The notes beneath the pieces were generated by a model, which worked only from the letters and a program-made list of their open reading frames with translations, was not told the DNA's origin and did not search any database. A stretch of DNA of 54,891 bases from assembly GCF_000346755.1 (NCBI RefSeq), contig NZ_ANNV01000113.1, positions 1 through 54,891 on the forward strand, given 5' to 3'. Positions 35,475-45,628 of this stretch are shown here, piece after piece (the stretch's first letter is position 1; every line of letters starts with the position of its first letter). Both the position numbers and the translations under genes were made by a program. Source of the DNA: Pseudomonas sp. CBZ-4. GTDB taxonomy: Bacteria > Pseudomonadota > Gammaproteobacteria > Pseudomonadales > Pseudomonadaceae.

Positions 35475-36590
35475 TTACTCCTGGGTGGCCGGCTTGCCAG
35501 CCGACGCCTTGGCTTCGTCAGCAGACAAGTGGCGACGCTCAAGGTACGCCTGCACCGCTGCCAGGCTCGCCGCCAGGTCTGGCGTCACCACCGACACGGC
35601 CTTGGGCTCAAGCTCGGCGATACGCGCCAGCATCGCCTTGCTTTGCGGGTTGTCCTGGTTGAAGTTGTCTTGCAGCACGCTGCGCGCCTCACCCAACGAA
35701 CGGCTGTACACCGCCGTCTCGCCGTTGAGCGCAGCCCATTGCGCCTGCTCCAGCGCCAGGCTCAGGGCCAGGCGCACCTGGTTCAAGCCTTGGCCGGCCA
35801 GCAATGGGCGGATGTTGTCGTCCGGGTTGAAGTCGATGCGGAAGTAGCGCGAGATCTGCTCCCACCACTGGCTCCAGCGGCTATCGGTATCCGTGGTCGG
35901 ACGCCCTTGGGAGGCCGGCTCGGTGAGCTGGTATTCGGGGGCAATCGCGGCCAATTGCACCACTTGGTCGCGCAGTGCCGCCAGTTGCAGGTACAGCCCG
36001 GTGCGATCCGGCTGCTCGGTGCTGCGCAGTGCGGCAAGGCTCTTGGCCAGCTGTTCACGCGCGGCGTAGGAACCCGGATCACTCTGTTCACGCAAGATCT
36101 CGTCGGCGCCCTGGACCAGCGACTGAGCACTGTTGATATCCTGCAAGGCCGACAAGCGCAAGCTGGCCAGACGGATCAGGTGCTCGGCTTCCGCCAGGCG
36201 CCAATCCTGGCGGCTGGCGCCCAGGACGGTTTCCAGACGCTGGCTGAGGCGCTGCTGATCGCCCTGCAACTGGGCCACCAGGCGGCGCCGCTCTTCAAGC
36301 TCCTCCGCGCCGGGCAACTGCGCCAGGCGTGCGGCCAACTGTTGCTGGCTCTGCTTGAGGGATTGGGCCTGGTCATCCAGCGTGCGCACCTGGCCCAGCT
36401 GTTGCTGGCTGCTGGCTTGCAGGGCGCGGACCTGCCAGAGCCCCCAGCCACCAGCTGCAACCCCGGCGGCGCCGAGCAACAAGGCCACGATCGCCAGGCC
36501 ATTGCCACGGCGTGGCGCAGTGACCGCTGACTCAACCGGCGCATCGAGTGCGGGTTGGGTTTCTTCTTTGGGCAAGGCTGTTTCGCTCAC
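35475..36590 (-). CDS. hemX: HemX-like membrane protein (uroporphyrinogen-III C-methyltransferase-like)
   Basis: A 371-residue protein with one membrane helix at residues 31-51 (LAIVALLLGAAGVAAGGWGL) and a long periplasmic coiled coil up to about residue 130. An alpha-helical domain follows to the C-terminus. Databases call it a uroporphyrinogen-III methyltransferase, but no SAM-binding motif can be seen, so the enzymatic name is doubtful. It lies between hemD (18-base gap) and hemY (5 bases) in one operon. Confidence 0.92.
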   Translation of the reverse strand: MSETALPKEETQPALDAPVESAVTAPRRGNGLAIVALLLGAAGVAAGGWGLWQVRALQASSQQQLGQVRTLDDQAQSLKQSQQQLAARLAQLPGAEELEERRRLVAQLQGDQQRLSQRLETVLGASRQDWRLAEAEHLIRLASLRLSALQDINSAQSLVQGADEILREQSDPGSYAAREQLAKSLAALRSTEQPDRTGLYLQLAALRDQVVQLAAIAPEYQLTEPASQGRPTTDTDSRWSQWWEQISRYFRIDFNPDDNIRPLLAGQGLNQVRLALSLALEQAQWAALNGETAVYSRSLGEARSVLQDNFNQDNPQSKAMLARIAELEPKAVSVVTPDLAASLAAVQAYLERRHLSADEAKASAGKPATQE

Positions 36591-36608
36591 GTATCCGTCC
36601 TTTGCGTA

Positions 36609-37367
36609 TCAGAGAGTGGTCGCGCGATGGCTGCGCAGTGCCACTAACAAAGCCGCGGCGCTCGCACCGCGACAATCCACAACTTTTTCTGCGCCGGCAG
36701 CCCGCGCCATCTCATAGACTCGCGGGCTCGGCACGAACAACGGCAACTGTGCCACCTGTGGCCAATCGGCACCGGCCAAGGCTTGCAGGTGCAAAAAACC
36801 CTGCCCACTGCTGACCACCAGGCCGTTCAAGCGTTCCAACTGGATGCGTTGCATCAGCGTCCCGGCGGCATAGCTCGGCAGGAACCGACGGTACAACTCC
36901 AAGTAGACGACACTAGCACCTTGCTCGCGCAAACGCTCAGCGAGCAACTCCCGACCGCCTTCGCCGCGCAGGATCAGCACGCGCGCATCGGGCCGCGCAA
37001 TAGCCTCGCGCAAGGCCGGCAGTGCAAGCAAGGCCTCACTGTCGTCACCGGTTTCGGGATAGTGAACGTGGAGCCCGTGATCGGCCAGGACCTGGCCCGT
37101 GGCCGCGCCGACGCTGAACCACGGCAACTGCGGCCAGGCTTGATCCAGCTGTTGCAGCGCCAGGCGTGCGGCGGGCTTGCTGACCACGATCACCGCGCAA
37201 AAGCGGCCCAGGTCACGAAAGATGGCCTGCTGTTCGGGTGTGACGGGTAACGGCTCGATGTCCAGCAACGGCAGGCTGCTGCTGAAAATCCCGGCTGCCG
37301 ACAACGACGCCGCCAAGGACAACGACTCCTCGGCAGGCCGCGTCAGCAGCACACGCCAGTCGGTCAC
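36609..37367 (-). CDS. hemD: Uroporphyrinogen-III synthase
   Basis: A 252-residue enzyme that closes hydroxymethylbilane to uroporphyrinogen III with inversion of ring D. The N-terminal block [17 protein letters not shown] and the conserved [10 protein letters not shown] and [16 protein letters not shown] regions match HemD, a weakly conserved family. The gene overlaps the hemC end by four bases (ATGA), so product can pass between the two enzymes made side by side. The C-terminus has the expected [11 protein letters not shown] region. Confidence 0.94.
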   Translation of the reverse strand: MTDWRVLLTRPAEESLSLAASLSAAGIFSSSLPLLDIEPLPVTPEQQAIFRDLGRFCAVIVVSKPAARLALQQLDQAWPQLPWFSVGAATGQVLADHGLHVHYPETGDDSEALLALPALREAIARPDARVLILRGEGGRELLAERLREQGASVVYLELYRRFLPSYAAGTLMQRIQLERLNGLVVSSGQGFLHLQALAGADWPQVAQLPLFVPSPRVYEMARAAGAEKVVDCRGASAAALLVALRSHRATTL

Positions 37368-38305
37368 TGCGGGCCGGCTTCGCCGTAGACTTTTTCGAGG
37401 ATGGCGCCGGCGCCTTTGTCCAGCAACGCTTCGGCGACCTGAATACCCAGGGCCGCCGCGTCACGTTGCGGGCCACGCACCTCGGCAGTCAGCAAGGTGC
37501 CGCCGTCCGGGTCGCCCACCAGGCCGCGCAGCCACAGGTTTTCCCCTTCGAGCACGGCGTAGCAGGCGATGGGCACCTGGCAGCCGCCATTGAGGTGCTT
37601 GTTCAGGGCCCGTTCGGCGGTGACGCGCACTTCGGTATCGTGGTGATCAAGGGGCTTGAGCAGTGCGTGAATCTCACTGTCGGCGGTGCGGCATTCGATG
37701 CCCACGGCGCCCTGGCCACCGGCTGGCAGGCTGTCTTCGACGCTGATGGCCGAGGTGATGCGGTCTTCGAAGCCCAGGCGGATCAACCCGGCGGCGGCCA
37801 GGATGATCGCGTCATACTCACCGGCATCCAGCTTGGCCAGGCGCGTATTGACGTTGCCGCGCAGGAAGCGGATCTGCAGGTCCGGGCGACGGGTCAGCAA
37901 CTGCGCCTGGCGACGCAGGCTGGAGGTGCCGACGATGCTGCCCAGGGGCAATTCATCCAGGGAGGCATAGGTATTGGAAACGAAGGCATCACGCGGGTCT
38001 TCGCGCTCGCAGATACAAAAAAGGCCCAGGCCTTCGGGGAAGTCCATGGGCACATCTTTCATCGAATGCACGGCGATGTCGGCTTCGTTTTCCAGCAGCG
38101 CGGTTTCCAGTTCCTTGACGAACAGGCCCTTGCCGCCGATCTTCGACAGCGGCGAGTCGAGCAGCTTGTCGCCGCGACTGACCATGGGCACCAGGGACAC
38201 CACGAGGCCTGGGTGAGCCTGCTCCAGGCGTGCTTTGACGTATTCGGCCTGCCACAAGGCCAGGGCACTTTTACGGGTGGCGATGCGGATTTCGCGAGAG
38301 GACAT
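37364..38305 (-). CDS. hemC: Porphobilinogen deaminase (hydroxymethylbilane synthase)
   Basis: A 313-residue enzyme that polymerises four porphobilinogen units on a dipyrromethane cofactor. The cofactor cysteine is C242 in [12 protein letters not shown]. Other conserved regions are [19 protein letters not shown], the catalytic aspartate block [14 protein letters not shown], and RRQAQLL. It starts the hemC-hemD-hemX-hemY operon, 138 bases after algR. That gap holds no clear terminator, so algR transcription may continue into the operon. Confidence 0.97.
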   Translation of the reverse strand: MSSREIRIATRKSALALWQAEYVKARLEQAHPGLVVSLVPMVSRGDKLLDSPLSKIGGKGLFVKELETALLENEADIAVHSMKDVPMDFPEGLGLFCICEREDPRDAFVSNTYASLDELPLGSIVGTSSLRRQAQLLTRRPDLQIRFLRGNVNTRLAKLDAGEYDAIILAAAGLIRLGFEDRITSAISVEDSLPAGGQGAVGIECRTADSEIHALLKPLDHHDTEVRVTAERALNKHLNGGCQVPIACYAVLEGENLWLRGLVGDPDGGTLLTAEVRGPQRDAAALGIQVAEALLDKGAGAILEKVYGEAGPQ

Positions 38306-38443
38306 GGATCAATCCGTACTGAATAGATACGGCAGATAATAACAGCTCAGGCAAATACGCTTTGATTTGAATCAGCAAGTGCGGGGCCTCCCTGGCCGCG
38401 TCGCACCGGGATAAGGACTGCAGGCAACGCCAAAGCCCTTGGG

Positions 38444-39190
38444 CTAAAGCTGCTGCATCATCTTGCGCACACCGGCCACATGGCGTCGGCTGACGATCAG
38501 GGCATCGCCATTGAGCCCCTTCAGGAACAACTGAAAGTGCCCGAGTGGCGTGCGTTGCAACCGTTCGATACGGTCACGGGCCACCAGCGCATTGCGGTGA
38601 ATACGCACAAAGCGGTCGCCGAACTCATCTTCCAGGGCCTTGAGCGGCTCATCGAGCAGCACTTCACCGGCCTCGTGACGCAGGGTCACGTACTTGTGGT
38701 CGGCAATGAAGTACACCACCTGATCCAGGGGAATCAGCTCGATGCCTTTGCGGGTACGTGCACTGATATGGCTGCGCGGCCCGTTGCCGCTCTGGGCAGC
38801 CGGCTGAGTCAAGGCGGTGAGTTGGCTGCGGTTGGGGCGCTCGGCCTTTTTCAGGGCCTTGAGCAGGGCGCCGGCTTCGACCGGCTTGGCCAGGAAGCTG
38901 ACACCACTGGCTTCCAGGGTCTGCGCGGGGAAATCCTCTGGCCCTGCGTACAACACCAGCGCCGGCGGCGACTCGCGTTCGCTCAGGCGGGCGGCGACTT
39001 GCAGGCCATCAAGGCCCGGCAGGCGGATATCGAGCAGCACCACATCCGGCTTGAGGCTGTCGATCAGCGTCAACGCTTCTTCGCCCGTGGTGGCGCTCGG
39101 TTCAAGGACTGTATAACCCTCGAGTTCACTGACCAAACGGCTCAGTTGCTCGCGGGCTTGGGGTTCGTCTTCAACGATCAGGACATTCAT
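38444..39190 (-). CDS. algR: LytTR-family response regulator AlgR
   Basis: A 248-residue regulator, the same length as P. aeruginosa AlgR. The receiver domain has the phospho-acceptor D54 (VVLLDIRLPG) and acidic residues at 8-9 (VEDEP). The LytTR DNA-binding domain (about residues 145-245) includes ELIPLDQVVYFIADHKYV and RIHRNALVARDRIERL. The ATG at 39190 starts MNVLIVEDEP. AlgR controls alginate, type IV pili, rhamnolipid and other genes in P. aeruginosa. There the kinase gene fimS/algZ lies just upstream; here the 502 bases between algR and argH hold no kinase. Confidence 0.95.
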   Translation of the reverse strand: MNVLIVEDEPQAREQLSRLVSELEGYTVLEPSATTGEEALTLIDSLKPDVVLLDIRLPGLDGLQVAARLSERESPPALVLYAGPEDFPAQTLEASGVSFLAKPVEAGALLKALKKAERPNRSQLTALTQPAAQSGNGPRSHISARTRKGIELIPLDQVVYFIADHKYVTLRHEAGEVLLDEPLKALEDEFGDRFVRIHRNALVARDRIERLQRTPLGHFQLFLKGLNGDALIVSRRHVAGVRKMMQQL

Positions 39191-39692
39191 ATTGCGCTGG
39201 ATTCCTGCGTGAGTCTCGCACAAGGATAGCGTAGACAGGTGCGGTGACTTGCGTCACAGCGATCCACGCTAAGACTAGCGCGAGCGGCAAAAAGTGCCCC
39301 GAGAGTGGCACCCATATTTACCCGGACCTGTTCAATTGCGCCCAAGACCTTCTGACTTCGGGCATCGTCGTAGGGTTTGCTGATACACAATCCGAATACC
39401 CCCCTTCTGAATGAATAGCCTGGGCTCTGACCGCATCACCCGGCTTTGGTGCATTCACGCTCTATCAGTGCAACTGTAGACGCTCACTGCGACGACATTG
39501 CTCTATCGTCAAATATCGTTTCAATAAACACCCGAGTCCAGTCTCTTCCCGGACGCGTCCGGCGGCAAGGCACTTTGCCATCCTTCGTGCAAATAAAAAT
39601 GCCGACCACCCGTAGCACCGCCTCCACGGGCAACCCTGTTATTATCGCCGGCACACCTCCAAGCCTCTTTAAAGCAGATCACGAGCGAATCC
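39191..39692. other. Intergenic region algR-argH, lacking fimS/algZ
   Basis: 502 bases with no gene that I can support. Short open frames are present but none shows histidine kinase motifs or a plausible ribosome site. Because algR and argH diverge, the region must contain both promoters. It has lower GC than the flanking genes, as expected for regulatory DNA. Confidence 0.75.
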
Positions 39693-41087
39693 ATGAGCAC
39701 CGACAAGACCAACCAGTCCTGGGGCGGCCGCTTCAGTGAACCCGTCGACGCCTTCGTCGCCCGCTTCACCGCCTCCGTCACCTTCGACCAGCGCCTGTAC
39801 CGCCACGACATCATGGGCTCGATCGCCCACGCCACGATGCTGGCCAAGGTCGGCGTGCTGACCGACGCCGAGCGCGACAGCATCATCGATGGCCTGACCA
39901 CCATCCGCGGTGAGATCGAAGCCGGCACGTTCGACTGGCGCGTCGACCTGGAAGACGTGCACATGAATATCGAGGCCCGCCTCACCGACCGTATCGGTGT
40001 GACCGGCAAGAAACTGCACACCGGGCGTAGCCGTAACGACCAGGTCGCGACCGATATCCGCCTGTGGATTCGTGATGAGATCGACCTGATCCTGGCCGAG
40101 ATCACCCGCCTGCAACAAGGCCTGCTGGAACAGGCCGAGCGTGAATCCGGCACCATCATGCCCGGCTTCACCCACCTGCAAACCGCACAGCCCGTGACCT
40201 TCGGCCACCACCTGCTGGCCTGGTTCGAAATGCTCAGCCGCGACTACGAGCGCCTGGTGGATTGCCGCAAGCGCGCCAACCGCATGCCGCTCGGCAGCGC
40301 CGCACTGGCCGGCACCACGTACCCGATCGACCGTGAATACACCGCGCAACTGCTGGGCTTCGACGCCGTCGGCGGCAACTCCCTGGACGGCGTGTCCGAC
40401 CGTGACTTCGCCATCGAATTCTGCGCCGCCGCCAGCATCGCGATGATGCACCTGTCGCGCTTCTCCGAAGAGCTGGTGCTGTGGACCAGCGCGCAATTCC
40501 AGTTCATCGACCTGCCGGACCGCTTCTGCACCGGCAGCTCGATCATGCCGCAAAAGAAAAACCCCGACGTACCTGAGCTGGTACGTGGCAAGAGCGGTCG
40601 CGTGTTCGGCGCGCTGATGGGCCTGCTGACCCTGATGAAAGGCCAACCCCTGGCCTATAACAAGGACAACCAGGAAGACAAGGAGCCGCTGTTCGACGCC
40701 GCCGACACCCTGCGCGACTCGCTGCGCGCGTTTGCCGACATGATCCCGGCGATCAAGCCCAAGCACGCGATCATGCGTGAAGCGGCGCTGCGCGGGTTCT
40801 CCACCGCCACCGACCTGGCGGACTACCTGGTGCGCCGTGGCCTGCCGTTCCGTGACTGCCACGAAATCGTCGGTCACGCCGTGAAGTACGGCGTGGACAC
40901 CGGCAAGGACCTGGCGGAAATGAGCCTGGAAGAACTGCGCCAGTTCAGCGACCAGATCGAGCAGGACGTGTTTGCCGTGCTGACGCTGGAAGGTTCGGTG
41001 AATGCGCGTGACCATATCGGCGGGACTGCGCCGGCGCAGGTGAAGGCTGCCGTTGTGCGTGGCCTGGCCCTACTCGCTAGCCGCTAA
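39693..41087 (+). CDS. argH: Argininosuccinate lyase
   Basis: A 464-residue enzyme that makes arginine and fumarate in the last step of arginine synthesis. The fumarase/aspartase superfamily signature [11 protein letters not shown] lies at about residues 281-292. The conserved regions [12 protein letters not shown] and [12 protein letters not shown] are also intact. The start [14 protein letters not shown] is the standard one. It is divergent from algR, the same neighbour as in P. aeruginosa apart from the missing kinase gene. Confidence 0.97.
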   Translation: MSTDKTNQSWGGRFSEPVDAFVARFTASVTFDQRLYRHDIMGSIAHATMLAKVGVLTDAERDSIIDGLTTIRGEIEAGTFDWRVDLEDVHMNIEARLTDRIGVTGKKLHTGRSRNDQVATDIRLWIRDEIDLILAEITRLQQGLLEQAERESGTIMPGFTHLQTAQPVTFGHHLLAWFEMLSRDYERLVDCRKRANRMPLGSAALAGTTYPIDREYTAQLLGFDAVGGNSLDGVSDRDFAIEFCAAASIAMMHLSRFSEELVLWTSAQFQFIDLPDRFCTGSSIMPQKKNPDVPELVRGKSGRVFGALMGLLTLMKGQPLAYNKDNQEDKEPLFDAADTLRDSLRAFADMIPAIKPKHAIMREAALRGFSTATDLADYLVRRGLPFRDCHEIVGHAVKYGVDTGKDLAEMSLEELRQFSDQIEQDVFAVLTLEGSVNARDHIGGTAPAQVKAAVVRGLALLASR

Positions 41088-41091
41088 AAGC

Positions 41092-41175
41092 ATCGCAGGC
41101 AAGCCAGCTCCCACAGGAGACCCGGGTCGTCAAGACAACTCGGTCAACTGTGGGAGCGGGCTTGCCCGCGATGAC
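41092..41175. repeat. Inside-out REP pair (class B then class A)
   Basis: A class B right arm (CATCGCAGGCAAGCCAGC..., 41092-41115) is followed after 33 bases by a class A left arm (TGTGGGAGCGGGCTTGCC..., 41149-41174). Compared with normal REPINs the arms are in reverse order and from two sequence classes. It lies four bases after the argH stop and ahead of the convergent glutathione transferase gene. Confidence 0.88.
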
Positions 41176-41196
41176 GACCTCCCAGGCACCCAACAT

Positions 41197-41856
41197 CTAC
41201 TTCTTGGCAGCAATCATCGCCATAAACGCCGGCATCGCCGCTTCCCTGTCCGCCGCAACCCTCTGCGCATTGGGCAGTGCATGCAACTTGTCCAGCAACG
41301 CCTTGGCCGCCGGCATCTGCGCCAGCAAATCCACGCCAAACAGCTTCTCGCCCACCCCGCAGGCGAGGTTCACGCTGTACATGAAATACAGATCCGCAAT
41401 CGTGAAGCTCTCCCCCGCCACATAAGGCGCGAACTTGCCGTGCCGACCGAGAGACCCCATCCCCAGCAACAGCTCGGCCTTGGATTTGTCCTTGATCGCC
41501 TCCGGTACCGGCATGCCAAAAAACGCCTCGGCGAAACACGCGCGGGCGGGCAATTCGATGTACAGCTCGATTTCCCGGCACAGCGCCAGCACCTGGGCAA
41601 GCTGGAACGGGTCCGCCGGCAGCAGCGCCGGACCTTCCTGGGTTTGCTCGATGTATTCGAGGATCACGCTGGTCTCGTTGATAAAACCCTGTTTGACCCC
41701 CAGCACGGGCACCTTGCCTCGGGGGCTCACGGCCAGGGCTTCAGGCGTCTGGCCCGCGTAGAAAGGCACCTCTTCAAACGGCAGGCCCTTCTCCAGCAGC
41801 GCCAGCTTGACCATGTTGTAGTAGTTGCTGACCGAAAATCCGTAGAGCTTGAGCAT
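41197..41856 (-). CDS. Glutathione S-transferase
   Basis: A 219-residue soluble enzyme of the GST superfamily. The N-terminal thioredoxin-like domain starts MLKLYGFSVSNYYNMVKLAL and holds the conserved SPRGKVPVLGV loop with the cis-proline, followed by ETSVILEYIEQ, where the glutathione backbone binds. The C-terminal helical domain has the GKFAPYVAGESFTIADLYFMYS block typical of the family. The likely catalytic residue is Ser9 or Tyr12/13, not clear from sequence alone. It converges with argH and is monocistronic. The substrate is unknown. Confidence 0.93.
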   Translation of the reverse strand: MLKLYGFSVSNYYNMVKLALLEKGLPFEEVPFYAGQTPEALAVSPRGKVPVLGVKQGFINETSVILEYIEQTQEGPALLPADPFQLAQVLALCREIELYIELPARACFAEAFFGMPVPEAIKDKSKAELLLGMGSLGRHGKFAPYVAGESFTIADLYFMYSVNLACGVGEKLFGVDLLAQMPAAKALLDKLHALPNAQRVAADREAAMPAFMAMIAAKK

Positions 41857-41982
41857 TGCGACTGCCTCCAGGCCGAGTATGGGGTTGGCTGCATGAGTTA
41901 TAGATCCGAAGGCCCCGCCTGACCAGCAGCATCACCTGCCTGAATGGGGGTAGACTGGCGTCCTTTCCTTGAGGAGCCTGCC

Positions 41983-42267
41983 ATGAGCGAGCCGACCGAT
42001 ATCGACAACGACGAAGAAGAATTCGCCGAAACCACCCTGATCGAAGCCATCGAAAACCAGATCGAGAGCGAAAACCCGCCTGCCGCCAAGGCCACCTTCA
42101 ACAAGCTGACCCTGGTCGGCTACGAGCGTGAAGAGATCCTGCAACTGATGGCCCACGTGCTTGCCGTCGAGATCGACGCACTGCTGGAAGAGGACCGCGC
42201 GTTCAATACCGAATGGTATGAAACTGCGCTGCGCGCCCTGCCGGAACTGCCGCCCGAAAAGCAATAA
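41983..42267 (+). CDS. Small acidic hypothetical protein
   Basis: A 94-residue acidic protein conserved in pseudomonads by my recollection, function unknown. The N-terminal 40 residues are rich in Asp and Glu (DIDNDEEEFAE). The remainder forms amphipathic helices with KLTLVGYEREEILQLMAHVLAVE as the longest hydrophobic stretch. The ATG at 41983 has GAGGAG nine bases upstream. It lies 97 bases before the TIGR02647 gene in the same direction. No membrane segment or cysteine is present. Confidence 0.75.
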   Translation: MSEPTDIDNDEEEFAETTLIEAIENQIESENPPAAKATFNKLTLVGYEREEILQLMAHVLAVEIDALLEEDRAFNTEWYETALRALPELPPEKQ

Positions 42268-42363
42268 ATCCAACACGCGGCAACACACTGGACAGTTCGG
42301 CAAAGTGCGTTCACCTTATGGCCTGCTAGCCTCTAATAAATTCTTAGAAAGTCTGGAGTCCGT

Positions 42364-42618
42364 ATGTCGTATACCCCTGAGTTGGTTGCCGAACTGGAAA
42401 TCCTTGTACTCTTCCCATTAGACAGCACCAAGGAAGGTCTGAAAGTCCACCAGACCGCCGCCCCCACTGCTATCGCCGCTGCCAAGCGCCTCCACGCGAA
42501 AGGTCTGATCGACCAACCGGACGGCGGCTACCTGACCAGCCTGGGTCGTGACGCTGCAGAGCAGGCCCAAACCCTGCTGACCATCCTGACCACTGCCAGC
42601 ACCAAAGAAGCCGCCTGA
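42364..42618 (+). CDS. TIGR02647 family protein
   Basis: An 84-residue protein of a small family found in pseudomonads and relatives. The start MSYTPELVAELEILVLFPL is diagnostic. The middle part (TAIAAAKRLHAKGLIDQPDGGYLTS) looks like a winged helix: a helix, then a short beta hairpin ending in the LTSLGRDAAEQA helix. This makes a DNA-binding role plausible but unproven. It stands between the small acidic protein and cyaA, with 170 bases before cyaA that show no gene. Confidence 0.8.
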   Translation: MSYTPELVAELEILVLFPLDSTKEGLKVHQTAAPTAIAAAKRLHAKGLIDQPDGGYLTSLGRDAAEQAQTLLTILTTASTKEAA

Positions 42619-42787
42619 TACCTGATCCCGCCCATGGAGTCCGCCCAATGCGGATTCCGGGGGCGTTGCTGTGAACGGGTTAAAGTTCTGGCGCCAAAAA
42701 CCGATTACCTTCTAAACCTCCTACGCTACTGGCTGTAAACTCCAACACGGCCGCCCACGTCGGGCCCTGCGCGCCACCGAGTCCGAC

Positions 42788-45628
42788 ATGACCCGCACCC
42801 ACGAAATCCGCCCAGACCTGGACGAAGGCATCGACCGTAAGGTCCTGGCCCAACTGCGCGCGCGGTTCATGGCCCTCAACGCAGGCCGCATGGCCCGGGC
42901 CGTCGAAGGGCTGACCCCACGCCAACAAAGCGTGTTGACCCTGCTGCCGCTGTTCTTTCACGTCAATCATCCGCTGTTGCCCGGCTACGTCTCCGGCAGC
43001 ACGCCCGCCGGGCTGTCGAATTTCGAACCCGACGCCCAGGCCCTGACCGAAGCCCAGCGCCTGACCCGTTCGTTTTCCTACAAGCCGCGTCATGGCAACC
43101 CACCGCAACCCATCCACGGCCTGTTTCTGATGGGCAGCCTCGGCACCCTGGCCCAGGCCGACCAGAGCGATATGGACGTGTGGGTGTGCCACGCGCCGGA
43201 CCTCGGCGAACACGAACTGGCCGAGCTGCGCAAGAAATGCCAGCTCCTGGAAACCTGGGCCCTGAGCATGGGGGCCGAGGCGCATTTTTTCCTGATCGAG
43301 CCGACCCGCTTTGTGCTCGGGGAGCGTGACGCCCAGCTCAGTTCCGACGACTGCGGCACCACCCAGCATTACCTGCTGCTGGACGAGTTCTACCGCACTG
43401 CCATCTGGCTCGCCGGGCGCACGCCGATCTGGTGGCTGGTGCCGGTGTACGAAGAAGCCCGCTACGCCGAGTTCACCCATACGTTGATCTCCAAGCGGTT
43501 TATCCGTGCCGATGAAACCCTCGACCTCGGCCACCTGGCGCGCATTCCTCCCGGGGAATTCATCGGCGCCGGGCTGTGGCAACTGTTCAAGGGCATCGAA
43601 TCGCCCTACAAGTCCGTGCTCAAGCTGCTGCTGACTGAGGTCTACGCCAGCGAACACCCCCGCGTGCACTGCCTGAGCCTGCGCTTCAAGCGGGCGGTGT
43701 TCGCCAACCAGATGGACCTGGATGAGCTCGACCCGTACATCGTGGTCTACCGCCGCATCGAGGAATACCTCAAGGCGCGCAACGAACCCGAGCGCCTGGA
43801 ACTGGTCCGGCGCGCCCTGTACCTCAAGGTCAACCGCAAGCTCAGCGCTGGCCAGCGCACCACCAGCTGGCAACGTCTGCTGCTGGAGCGCCTGGCCCAG
43901 GAATGGGGCTGGGACCAGCGCCAACTGGCCCTGCTGGACAGCCGCAGCCAATGGAAAGTGCGCCAGGTCGCCTCCGAACGCCGCGCCCTGGTCAGCGAGC
44001 TGAACTACAGCTACCGCTTCCTCACCCAGTTCGCCCGCACCGAACAAACCGCCAGCCTGGTCAACAAGCGCGACCTCAATGTGCTGGGCCGCCGCCTGTA
44101 TGCGGCCTTTGAACGCAAGGCCGGCAAAGTCGAGTTCATCAACCCCGGCATCGCCCCGGACCTGGCCGAAGACACCCTGACCCTGGTGCAGTCGCCCAAC
44201 CGCAAGGAACCCGGCCAGCATTTCTGGGGCCTGTACAACGGCAACCTGACGGCCCAGGAGTCCGAACACTTCGCGCCGATCAAGCGCAGCCGCGACCTGC
44301 TGGAAATGCTCACCTGGTGCCATCGCAACGGCGTGATCGACAGCAGCACCCGCCTGGCCTTGCACCCAGGCATCAGCGACATGACCGAATTCGAGCTGTT
44401 CAACCTGCTGGGCAGCCTGCAACAGAGCATCGCCCTGCCCCTGGCCAGCGTCGATGAAGAACGCCTGCTGCGCTCGGCGGTGCCGGAAGAAGTGTTGCTG
44501 CTGATCAACGTCGGCGTCGACCCGCTCAAGCATCACCGTGACTTGAACATCCTGATGACCACCGAGCGCACCGACTCCTTGAGCTACGCCGGGGTGCGCG
44601 ACAACCTGGTGCTGACCCTGGACCAGGTCACGCTCAATAGCTGGAACGAAGTGCTGGTCAGCCGCTACGACGGCCCCCACGCCCTGCTCGATTGCCTGCG
44701 CGACTACCTCAACCAACTGCCCTCGGACCACCTGCCGCGCCTGCGGGTGCGTTGTTTCTGCCACAACCGTGCGCAGTTCATTGCCCAGCGCGTCGAAGAA
44801 ATCTTCGACACCGCGCAGAACCTGCTGCTCGGCCAGGGCAACCACCGCTACCTGTTGCAGGTGCAGCAGCACTACCACGTGATGGAACTGGTTCCCGGCC
44901 AGGCCACTCACGTACCGCTGCCGACCCAGGACGCGTTGATCACCTACCTCAGCGAAGAGCTGGCGAGCTACAGCCCGCTGCACCTGGACGCCATGGCCCT
45001 GGAAGACCACGACCTGGCCTTGCTGCTGCCCATGGGCATGGCCGATTGCGTGCAGGTGTTCTACCGGATCAACGAAGGCGTGGCCGAGTTGTATGTGCTG
45101 GATGAGTTCAATGCGCTCTGGCAGCAGCGCTTGCCGTTCCATGATGAGCAGAGCCTGCTGGCACCGTTGCAGCGTTTCCTGCAATCGATCCTCTTCCGCC
45201 GCGAAGCACTGGCACCGCTGGACACACAACAACCCTTGGGTGAAGTGCAGGTCTTGTACTACCAACTGTTACCGTCGGGCAGCAACCGCGCGCGCACCGT
45301 CGAGCCTCGACCGGCTCCGCAGAACTCGGCGAACAAACCGTTTTATGACGTGCAGGCGATTATTGGCAAGGCCGCGCCTGGCCAGGTGGGCGTGACCCTG
45401 TACTGCAATCAGCGGGAGTTCTGCGAGCTGGAATTTGGCGACCAGCTATTTGCCGTGGTCGCCCAGGAGATCATCGGGCAGCGCCGGGAAACCGAGCGCT
45501 ACCGCTGCTACATCACGGATCTGGACCTGTCAGGCCTGCTCGGCGATGGGCAAAGCCCGAGCAACCTGTACCTGCGCTACAAGGCCGAGTTGGAGCTGTC
45601 GCTCAACGCGGCGCTGAACCAGGTTTAG
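42788..45628 (+). CDS. cyaA: Class I adenylate cyclase
   Basis: A 946-residue enzyme that makes cAMP, the signal for the CRP-like regulator Vfr in Pseudomonas. The N-terminal catalytic half starts near HVNHPLLPGYVSG, and the nucleotidyltransferase motif is GSLGTLAQADQSDMDVWVCH, with two metal-binding aspartates. The C-terminal half (after about 550) is regulatory. E. coli CyaA is 848 residues. The stop overlaps the convergent rnk gene by four bases. Confidence 0.96.
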   Translation: MTRTHEIRPDLDEGIDRKVLAQLRARFMALNAGRMARAVEGLTPRQQSVLTLLPLFFHVNHPLLPGYVSGSTPAGLSNFEPDAQALTEAQRLTRSFSYKPRHGNPPQPIHGLFLMGSLGTLAQADQSDMDVWVCHAPDLGEHELAELRKKCQLLETWALSMGAEAHFFLIEPTRFVLGERDAQLSSDDCGTTQHYLLLDEFYRTAIWLAGRTPIWWLVPVYEEARYAEFTHTLISKRFIRADETLDLGHLARIPPGEFIGAGLWQLFKGIESPYKSVLKLLLTEVYASEHPRVHCLSLRFKRAVFANQMDLDELDPYIVVYRRIEEYLKARNEPERLELVRRALYLKVNRKLSAGQRTTSWQRLLLERLAQEWGWDQRQLALLDSRSQWKVRQVASERRALVSELNYSYRFLTQFARTEQTASLVNKRDLNVLGRRLYAAFERKAGKVEFINPGIAPDLAEDTLTLVQSPNRKEPGQHFWGLYNGNLTAQESEHFAPIKRSRDLLEMLTWCHRNGVIDSSTRLALHPGISDMTEFELFNLLGSLQQSIALPLASVDEERLLRSAVPEEVLLLINVGVDPLKHHRDLNILMTTERTDSLSYAGVRDNLVLTLDQVTLNSWNEVLVSRYDGPHALLDCLRDYLNQLPSDHLPRLRVRCFCHNRAQFIAQRVEEIFDTAQNLLLGQGNHRYLLQVQQHYHVMELVPGQATHVPLPTQDALITYLSEELASYSPLHLDAMALEDHDLALLLPMGMADCVQVFYRINEGVAELYVLDEFNALWQQRLPFHDEQSLLAPLQRFLQSILFRREALAPLDTQQPLGEVQVLYYQLLPSGSNRARTVEPRPAPQNSANKPFYDVQAIIGKAAPGQVGVTLYCNQREFCELEFGDQLFAVVAQEIIGQRRETERYRCYITDLDLSGLLGDGQSPSNLYLRYKAELELSLNAALNQV

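Noticed and set aside
39446..39739. A 97-codon frame that could be a fimS remnant
   Set aside because: No kinase motif is present and the frame runs into argH in another phase; it is on the opposite strand to that expected for fimS.
42680..45265. An 861-codon open frame opposite cyaA
   Set aside because: Same shadow effect; cyaA on the plus strand has the catalytic motifs and a normal length.
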